The translations under genes and the position numbers were made by a program. The notes beneath the pieces were generated by a model that was not told the origin of the DNA, ran no database searches, and saw only the letters and a program-made list of their open reading frames with translations. Positions 6,272 through 10,876 of a DNA stretch of 10,876 bases are shown here, in pieces. The DNA comes from Ruminococcaceae bacterium UBA5904 (lineage in GTDB: Bacteria > Bacillota > Clostridia > Oscillospirales > Acutalibacteraceae). Within the stretch, counting starts at the first letter, position 1; every line of letters begins with the position of its first letter. The DNA is taken from positions 1 to 10,876 of the forward strand of contig DJEG01000124.1 in the NCBI GenBank assembly GCA_002431305.1, in the 5' to 3' direction.

Positions 6272-8224
6272 TTATCTTATCTTGGTTCCGACGGGCATTG
6301 AGTCGACGAATACAACCTTAACGTCGTCCTCCGAACAGTCACCCGCGAGAATCATTCCGGCAGATTCGACTCCGCAGAGCGTTGCGGGCTTTAAGTTCGC
6401 GACAACGATAACCTTATGACCGATAAGCTGTTCGGGCTCGTACCATTTTGCAATGCCGGAAGCTACGGTTCTCGGAGTTCCCGTGCCGTCGTCGAGCGTG
6501 AGCTTTAAAAGTTTCTTAGCGCGTTTTACATGCTCGCAGTCCTTGATTTCGGCGACGCGGAGTTCGACCTTCGCAAAGTCGTCTATGCCTATCTGTGCTA
6601 TGCCCTCGATTGCCTCTTTAACTTTGTTGTTGTTAGCCTGCTCGGCTTTTATCTTAGCCTCTGTTTCGGCTTTGATCTCCTCGATCATCTTCTGCGCGTC
6701 GATTCGTGCGAACAGGGGAGTTGCAGTGCCGACCTTTGCTCCCTCTTTGACAGCGCCGAACGTCTTAACGCTCTCGTAGTCGGTTATATCCGTGTTAAGC
6801 TGCGAGAATATCGCCTTTGCCGTCTCGGGCATAAAGGGTGAGATGAGAACGGCGAGAATTCTTATGGATTCGACAAGATTATAGAGAACGGTCGAAAGTC
6901 TGTCCTTTTTCTCCTCGTCCTTGGCAAGCGCCCAGGGCATTGTCTCGTCGATATATTTATTGCATCTCTTTGCAATACTCATCACCGTGTCTAGAGCGTC
7001 GGCGATATGGAACGTATCCATTGCCTGTTCGAACGGTTTATATGCGTTTGAAGCGAGGGATTTAAGTTCGTCGTCAATAGGCTCCGAAGCCGTATTGCAG
7101 GGCAGAACGCCGTCAAAATATTTGTTGACCATGGCGACAGTGCGGTTTACGAGGTTGCCGAGCGTGTTGGCAAGATCGGAATTGAAACGCTCTATCATTG
7201 TGTCGTAAGATATGGAGCCGTCCTGTGCGTGGGGCATTTCGGAGAGAAGATAGTATCTTACCGCGTCGACGCCGAAACGCTTTACGAGATCCTCGGCGTA
7301 AATTACGTTGCCCTTCGACTTGGACATTTTATCCTCGCCGAAGAGAAGCCACGGATGACCGTAAACCTGCTTGGGCAGAGGCTCGCCTAAAGCCATGAGC
7401 ATGATAGGCCAGTAGATGGTGTGGAATCGGATAATATCCTTACCGATAATGTGAACGTCGGCGGGCCAGTATTTTTTATACATTTCGCTGCTGCCGTCGG
7501 GGTCGTAGCCGAGGGCGGTGATGTAGTTCGAAAGCGCGTCTATCCATACGTATATAACGTGCTTTTCGTCAAACGTAACGGGTATTCCCCATTTAAACGA
7601 CGTACGCGATACGCACAGGTCCTGGAGTCCGGGCTTGATGAAGTTATTGAGCATCTCTTTCTTTCTGCTCTCGGGGTAGATGAAGTCGGGATTTTTCTCG
7701 ATATGCTCCTCGAGTCTCTTCTGATACTTTGAAAGTTTGAGAAAGTATGCCTCCTCCTTTGCATTCGTGACCTCGCGGCCGCAGTCGGGACATTTGCCGT
7801 CTACGAGCTGGGAGTCGGTAAAGAAGCTCTCGCACGGAACGCAGTAGTGACCCTCGTAAGAGCCTTTGTAAATATCGCCCTGGTCATAGAGCTTTTTAAA
7901 TATTTTCTGAACGCATTTCTCGTGGTAGCCGTCGGTCGTTCTGATAAATTTATCGTAAGTCGTGTTGAGCATGTCGCAGATTTCTCTGATTTCTCCGGAA
8001 ACCCTGTCGACGTACTCCTTGGGCGTAACGCCCGCCGTCTTAGCGTACTCTTCAATCTTCTGACCGTGCTCGTCCGTTCCGGTGAGGAAGAATACGTCAT
8101 AACCCTGGAGTCTTTTAAATCTCGCTATGGCGTCGGTAAGCACTATTTCATAAGAATTTCCTATATGCGGTTTTCTCGAAGTGTAAGCTATCGCGGTGGT
8201 AATGTAGTATTTTTTCTTTTCCAT
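6272..8224 (-). CDS. metG: Methionine-tRNA ligase (methionyl-tRNA synthetase)
   Basis: A 650-residue class I aminoacyl-tRNA synthetase that charges tRNA-Met with methionine using ATP; it is essential and cytoplasmic. The Rossmann-fold HIGN (20-23) and KMSKS (299-303) signatures are intact. The connective-peptide zinc knuckle has two Cys pairs (CVPC 128-131 and CPDC 145-148). The anticodon-binding helical domain spans roughly 345-480, with the HIADALDTVM and WALAKDE segments. A charged, probably coiled-coil linker (about 514-541) leads to a C-terminal tRNA-binding (EMAP/Trbp111-like) domain at about 549-650, starting DFAKVELRVAEI. The length fits the Firmicutes form with the C-terminal domain. 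ATG at 8224 has GGAGGT 7 bases upstream and a promoter 27 bases upstream. The predicted 5' UTR is only about 20 nt, with no room for a T-box. It is the first gene of the metG-tatD-kinase operon. Confidence 0.97.
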   Translation of the reverse strand: MEKKKYYITTAIAYTSRKPHIGNSYEIVLTDAIARFKRLQGYDVFFLTGTDEHGQKIEEYAKTAGVTPKEYVDRVSGEIREICDMLNTTYDKFIRTTDGYHEKCVQKIFKKLYDQGDIYKGSYEGHYCVPCESFFTDSQLVDGKCPDCGREVTNAKEEAYFLKLSKYQKRLEEHIEKNPDFIYPESRKKEMLNNFIKPGLQDLCVSRTSFKWGIPVTFDEKHVIYVWIDALSNYITALGYDPDGSSEMYKKYWPADVHIIGKDIIRFHTIYWPIMLMALGEPLPKQVYGHPWLLFGEDKMSKSKGNVIYAEDLVKRFGVDAVRYYLLSEMPHAQDGSISYDTMIERFNSDLANTLGNLVNRTVAMVNKYFDGVLPCNTASEPIDDELKSLASNAYKPFEQAMDTFHIADALDTVMSIAKRCNKYIDETMPWALAKDEEKKDRLSTVLYNLVESIRILAVLISPFMPETAKAIFSQLNTDITDYESVKTFGAVKEGAKVGTATPLFARIDAQKMIEEIKAETEAKIKAEQANNNKVKEAIEGIAQIGIDDFAKVELRVAEIKDCEHVKRAKKLLKLTLDDGTGTPRTVASGIAKWYEPEQLIGHKVIVVANLKPATLCGVESAGMILAGDCSEDDVKVVFVDSMPVGTKIR

Positions 8225-8250
8225 AATTTATACCTCCGTATACAGAATAT

Positions 8251-8279
8251 ATTATAAACGCTGACGGCTTGTATTGCAA
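8251..8279 (-). promoter_or_regulatory. Promoter of the metG operon
   Basis: Reading the minus strand, TTGCAA (8279-8274), 17 bases, then a perfect TATAAT (8256-8251). Transcription would begin near 8244, giving a leader of about 20 nt before the metG ATG. It is arranged back to back with the hydrolase promoter, 22 bases away. Confidence 0.75.
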
Positions 8280-8301
8280 GAAAAAATTTGATATTTGCCT
8301 C

Positions 8302-8330
8302 TTGAATATTTATAAAATAAATAATATAAT
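8302..8330 (+). promoter_or_regulatory. Promoter of the secreted hydrolase gene
   Basis: TTGAAT (8302-8307), 17 bases, then a perfect TATAAT (8325-8330) in a very AT-rich stretch. Transcription would start near 8337, about 32 bases before the ATG. AAGGGG at 8354-8359 is the ribosome binding site. Confidence 0.7.
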
Positions 8331-8368
8331 TAATTTATAAATATATTTTTTGTAAGGGGTATATTATT

Positions 8369-9901
8369 ATGAAAAAGTTAAAAAAAGCCCTGTGCTTCGT
8401 CATGAGCGTAATGATTATGATATGCTCATTAAGCGTGCTCTCACTCGCATATGACGAAACGGGTAAAAAATCGGCGGCGATTTTCGTCGACGGTATAGCT
8501 TCCTCCGACCTTATCAACGCCGAAACGGGCGAGAAGATTTTCCCTCCTCAGGCAAAACCAATTATAAGCGCGGTCGGCAAGGTTCTGCCGACGCTCGTTT
8601 CCGACATTAAGAAAAACGACTATTCGGCTACTGCGGATATTATCGCCGACGCGGTGAATCCGATATTCGCCCCCATTTCATGCGACGAAAACGGACTGCC
8701 GAAGGTTAAAACGAAACTCGATTACGAGTACCCCGATTCCGACAGTATAAAAGCCGTAATAAACGGAACGGGCGAGGAAAAATACATACGCTTTTCATAT
8801 GACTGGAGACTTTCGATTCAGTCGATTGCCGGGGAGCTTCATTCATTTATAGAATACGTAATGAAAGAGGGCGATGTCGATTCCGTTTCCCTTATCGGCT
8901 TAAGCATGGGTACGTGCGTTGTTACGTCGTATCTTAAGCTTTACGATTATCAGTACGTCGACGGCGTTGCTCTGCTCGCGGGCGGATATAACGGCGTTTC
9001 GTGCTGCGGTCAGCCGTTTGCTGATATGCTCGGGTTTGATTCCGACGCAATCGTAAGATACGTTGAGGCAATGGTCGGCGATTCTTTCGCAGGAGTCGGA
9101 GCTAAGGCTCTTATGAGATTTTTAAACGTCACGGGTACACTCGGCAAGGCCGTAAACATTGCGGACGCTCTGACGGCGGAGATAAATGACATTCTTTATA
9201 GGGACGTATTCGTTAAATCCTTCGCGGCAATGCCCGGTATATGGGCTCTTGTTCCGCTCGAATACTACGAGCAGGCTAAGGATACGGTAATAAACGGCTT
9301 CGGCTTTTCAGACGAATACATAAAGACTCTCGACTGGTACCATTATGAGGTTCAGGCGGATATGGAGAATATTATAAGCGGTATTCTCGACAGAGGAATC
9401 AAATTCGGTATTGTATCAAAATACGGCTACCCAAACACTCCGTGCATTGAGGATATAAATTCAATGTCAGACGGCGCTATAGATACGCGTTTTTCGTCAT
9501 TCGGTGCGACGTGCGCCGACGTTACGGGAACTCTCGGCGATGATTACGTTCAGAAAATCGACAACGGTCACGACTGCGTTTCGCCCGATAATATGATAGA
9601 CGCGTCGACATGTAAATTCGTCGATTACACATGGTTTGTAAAGAACAGCTTCCACAGCAACGACATGGAGTATTCGACAGGTCTTTGTCTCGATATTTTA
9701 AATGCCGATACCCAGCCGACCGTTTGGGATTTCAAATACCCCGAGTTTAACATTATGACGAAAACGGGTATTAAGCCCCTGACTTCGGATAACGATTCGA
9801 CGCTTTATACCGTAAGTTTCGAGGGCGATACCGTTCTGTCGGTTCTCGGTGATTTTATTATCGATTTTAAGAATGCTGGAAAGTCCGCGTTCGGGAGATA
9901 A
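8369..9901 (+). CDS. Secreted LCAT-like alpha/beta hydrolase (lipase/acyltransferase family)
   Basis: A 510-residue exported protein. Residues 1-27 form a signal peptide (lysines at the N terminus, a hydrophobic core, then SLA before YDE). The rest is an alpha/beta hydrolase like lecithin:cholesterol acyltransferase and related bacterial lipases. FSYDWRLS (142-149) matches the conserved YDWR motif of that family. GLSMG (177-181) is the nucleophile elbow with S179. Candidate acids are D402 in HDCVSPD or D368 in SDGAID, and H429 in NSFHSND is the likely histidine. Family chemistry is hydrolysis or transfer of acyl esters, but the substrate here is unknown. There is no LPxTG, S-layer or other anchor, so it may be released or held non-covalently. 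It has its own promoter, divergent from metG, and its own terminator. It is longer than simple lipases, with a large cap region (about 205-340). Confidence 0.75.
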   Translation: MKKLKKALCFVMSVMIMICSLSVLSLAYDETGKKSAAIFVDGIASSDLINAETGEKIFPPQAKPIISAVGKVLPTLVSDIKKNDYSATADIIADAVNPIFAPISCDENGLPKVKTKLDYEYPDSDSIKAVINGTGEEKYIRFSYDWRLSIQSIAGELHSFIEYVMKEGDVDSVSLIGLSMGTCVVTSYLKLYDYQYVDGVALLAGGYNGVSCCGQPFADMLGFDSDAIVRYVEAMVGDSFAGVGAKALMRFLNVTGTLGKAVNIADALTAEINDILYRDVFVKSFAAMPGIWALVPLEYYEQAKDTVINGFGFSDEYIKTLDWYHYEVQADMENIISGILDRGIKFGIVSKYGYPNTPCIEDINSMSDGAIDTRFSSFGATCADVTGTLGDDYVQKIDNGHDCVSPDNMIDASTCKFVDYTWFVKNSFHSNDMEYSTGLCLDILNADTQPTVWDFKYPEFNIMTKTGIKPLTSDNDSTLYTVSFEGDTVLSVLGDFIIDFKNAGKSAFGR

Positions 9902-9984
9902 TTTTATTCCGGCGTTCGGAAATGTTTGCAGATTTGCGAAAAGCTCGGCGGAATGACCGTTTTATAAATTAAATGATGATAAAT

Positions 9985-10028
9985 AAAAAGAACGCAGACC
10001 GATTTACAGTCTGCGTTCTTTTGTTTTT
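9985..10028 (+). terminator. Terminator of the hydrolase gene, first copy of a duplicated element
   Basis: AAAAGAACGCAGAC (9986-9999) pairs perfectly with GTCTGCGTTCTTTT (10009-10022) around a 9-nt loop, and T-rich sequence follows on both sides. The 26 bases 9985-10010 recur exactly at 10851-10876, where the window ends mid-hairpin. Between the hydrolase stop and this hairpin (9902-9984) there is only a small stem TTCCG-gcgtt-CGGAA (9907-9921). Confidence 0.85.
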
Positions 10029-10049
10029 ATGAAAAAACAAAAAAATGTA

Positions 10050-10083
10050 TTGCTAAACGTTATACGATGTGATACAATATTGT
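10050..10083 (+). promoter_or_regulatory. Promoter and probable operator of the toxin-antitoxin operon
   Basis: TTGCTA (10050-10055), 17 bases, then TACAAT (10073-10078) with a preceding TGA that fits an extended -10. The perfect 10-base palindrome ACAATATTGT (10074-10083) overlaps the -10 box. A less perfect CGTTATACG (10058-10066) lies in the spacer. RelB-type antitoxins are ribbon-helix-helix repressors that bind such palindromes in their own promoter, so this is the natural operator candidate (inference). Confidence 0.65.
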
Positions 10084-10123
10084 TGCAAAACAGGATAAAT
10101 ACCGCTTTGAAAGGATTGATATT

Positions 10124-10426
10124 ATGGCTTCAAAAACGGCAAATGTGCTGGCAAGAGTCGAACCCGAAGTGAAAATGCAGGCGGAAAGTATATTGGAAAC
10201 ACTCGGAATCCCGACCTCCGTTCTTATTAATATGCTTTACAGACAGATAATTCTTACAAAAAGTATTCCGTTTTCAATATCGGTTCCGTCGGTTCCTTTA
10301 GCAAGAGATGAAATGGATAAAAAAGCCTTTGATGATATGATAGAATGCGGAATTAAAGAGGGTGAAGCGGGAAATTATAAACCCGCTTCCAAAGTGTTTA
10401 TTTCTTTGGAAAAAGGTTTATTGTAA
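10124..10426 (+). CDS. RelB/DinJ-family antitoxin
   Basis: A 100-residue antitoxin of a type II toxin-antitoxin pair. It neutralises the toxin encoded next and probably represses the operon. The N-terminal ribbon-helix-helix is recognisable: strand ANVLARV (6-12), helix about 13-27 ending in LETLGIP, and second helix about 31-46 (TSVLINMLYRQIILTKSIPF), with the family's conserved G-I-P turn. The C-terminal half (61-100) is charged and would wrap the toxin; it contains EGEAGNYKPASKVF. ATG at 10124 has AAGGA 8 bases upstream. The toxin starts two bases after its stop codon, so the two are co-translated. Base composition is lower in GC than the neighbouring genes, consistent with acquisition. 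Family assignment is strong; the exact subgroup is not certain. Confidence 0.88.
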   Translation: MASKTANVLARVEPEVKMQAESILETLGIPTSVLINMLYRQIILTKSIPFSISVPSVPLARDEMDKKAFDDMIECGIKEGEAGNYKPASKVFISLEKGLL

Positions 10427-10428
10427 GT

Positions 10429-10764
10429 ATGAATAAAAGATATGAGATCTTTATTACTGCTCAGGCGGAAAAGCAATTGATTCAAATACGTGATTATATT
10501 GCGTTTGAATTATGTTCTCCGATCATAGCTGAAAAAACTATTTCATTGCTCAAGGAGGCAATATTTTCGCTTGAGAATTTTCCGAAGAGAATACCGTTGT
10601 CCGAATATGAACCAAATGAACGCGGGATTCGCAAAATGGTTGTAAAGAATTATTTAATCTACTTCTATGCTGATGATTTAAAGAATAGAGTTATAATTGT
10701 AGCTGTTGTATATGCTCGGTGCAGTCAGACGGATATATTAAAAAGTATAGCAAAAGAGAAATGA
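10429..10764 (+). CDS. RelE/ParE-family toxin
   Basis: A 111-residue toxin of the RelE/ParE fold. Members either cleave mRNA at the ribosome (RelE) or poison DNA gyrase (ParE). The sequence, with helix AEKQLIQIRDYIAFEL (13-28), second helix 33-48, FPKRIPL and GIRKMVVKNYLIYFY (66-80), is closer to the ParE-like end, but the target cannot be decided. R68, the tyrosines in NYLIYFY and R97 in VYARCS are in the positions usual for the fold. Start ATG 10429 is two bases after the antitoxin stop, with AAAAGG (10411-10416) upstream. The last five codons (IAKEK) lie inside the dispersed repeat copy C, so the C terminus may have been altered when repeat and toxin met. The gene is otherwise full length. 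Confidence 0.87.
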   Translation: MNKRYEIFITAQAEKQLIQIRDYIAFELCSPIIAEKTISLLKEAIFSLENFPKRIPLSEYEPNERGIRKMVVKNYLIYFYADDLKNRVIIVAVVYARCSQTDILKSIAKEK

Positions 10765-10798
10765 ACCTCATAAGCCCAAAATGCACGGTTCACGTCTT
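10747..10798. repeat. Dispersed repeat, copy C (left half), overlapping the toxin 3' end
   Basis: Matches the left part of copy B (3303-3352): identical ATAGCAAAAGAGA, then ATAAGCCCAAAA and TTCACG with a few substitutions and one gap. Similarity fades after about 10798, so the right half seen in copies A and B is absent or too diverged to see. The first 18 bases are the last five codons plus stop of the toxin gene. Confidence 0.6.
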
Positions 10799-10850
10799 TT
10801 GTATACAATCCTTTGAGATTCGACGCTCTTTTTCTGTTTCGTAAAGAACA

Positions 10851-10876
10851 AAAAAGAACGCAGACCGATTTACAGT
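10851..10876. repeat. Second exact copy of the terminator element, cut by the window end
   Basis: 26 bases identical to 9985-10010, that is the left arm, loop and start of the right arm of the hydrolase terminator hairpin. The rest lies beyond the window. If complete, it would terminate the toxin-antitoxin transcript. The stretch 10799-10850 before it holds nothing I can name. Confidence 0.8.

Noticed and set aside
7847..8257. 136-codon open frame on the plus strand inside metG
   Set aside because: Antisense to the conserved N-terminal half of metG, with no ribosome binding site; the protein has no family resemblance.
8225..8368. T-box or other riboswitch upstream of metG
   Set aside because: The promoter at 8251-8279 leaves a leader of only about 20 nt, and no T-box motif is present in the intergenic region.
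1..10876. CRISPR array, tRNA, rRNA, integrase or transposase
   Set aside because: No regularly spaced repeats, no cloverleaf-like or rRNA sequence, and no protein with recombinase motifs was found on either strand.

Overview
The window looks like a chromosomal segment of a gut-type Clostridia member (Firmicutes, Oscillospiraceae/Ruminococcaceae-like). This is inferred from strong GGAGG-type ribosome binding sites, sigma-A-like promoters with 17-base spacers, moderate GC with AT-rich intergenic DNA, U-tract terminators, and protein variants typical of that group (a methionyl-tRNA synthetase with a C-terminal tRNA-binding domain, Clostridia-type RelB/ParE proteins). No rRNA, tRNA, CRISPR array or transposase gene is visible.

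Layout, left to right. 1-366: a degenerate repeat, a strong promoter and a leader of about 200 nt with a foldable domain and a terminator-like hairpin, ahead of an ArsB/NhaD-type (SLC13-like) membrane permease (367-1674). 1836-3129: three tightly packed phage-tail-like genes (a BppU-like baseplate/fibre protein, a fibre-accessory-like protein and a 44-residue ORF with a TTG start), closed by a strong terminator and with no other phage genes nearby. 3206-3659: noncoding DNA with a fuller copy of the repeat and the promoter of a cytoplasmic glycerophosphodiester phosphodiesterase (3660-4382). 4404-4577: three hairpins separating convergent transcription units.

4601-8224 (minus strand): a compact operon metG - tatD-like hydrolase - PfkB-type sugar kinase, with stop-to-start spacings of 0 and 12 bases and a clear promoter at 8251-8279. 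Divergent from it, a secreted LCAT-like alpha/beta hydrolase (8369-9901) has its own promoter and a strong terminator. 10124-10764: a RelB/DinJ-type antitoxin and a RelE/ParE-type toxin, with a palindrome over the promoter -10 box. The toxin's 3' end runs into a third copy of the repeat, and the window ends inside a second exact copy of the hydrolase terminator, so the toxin-antitoxin unit is bracketed by a duplicated terminator.

The housekeeping genes (metG, tatD, GDPD) are ordinary. The accessory material is the phage-tail cassette, the toxin-antitoxin unit and the dispersed repeats. The points most worth a second look are the structured leader of the permease, the unrecognised repeat family, the orphan tail cassette and the terminator-bracketed toxin-antitoxin insertion. 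I do not see convincing evidence of a wholly new multi-gene system.
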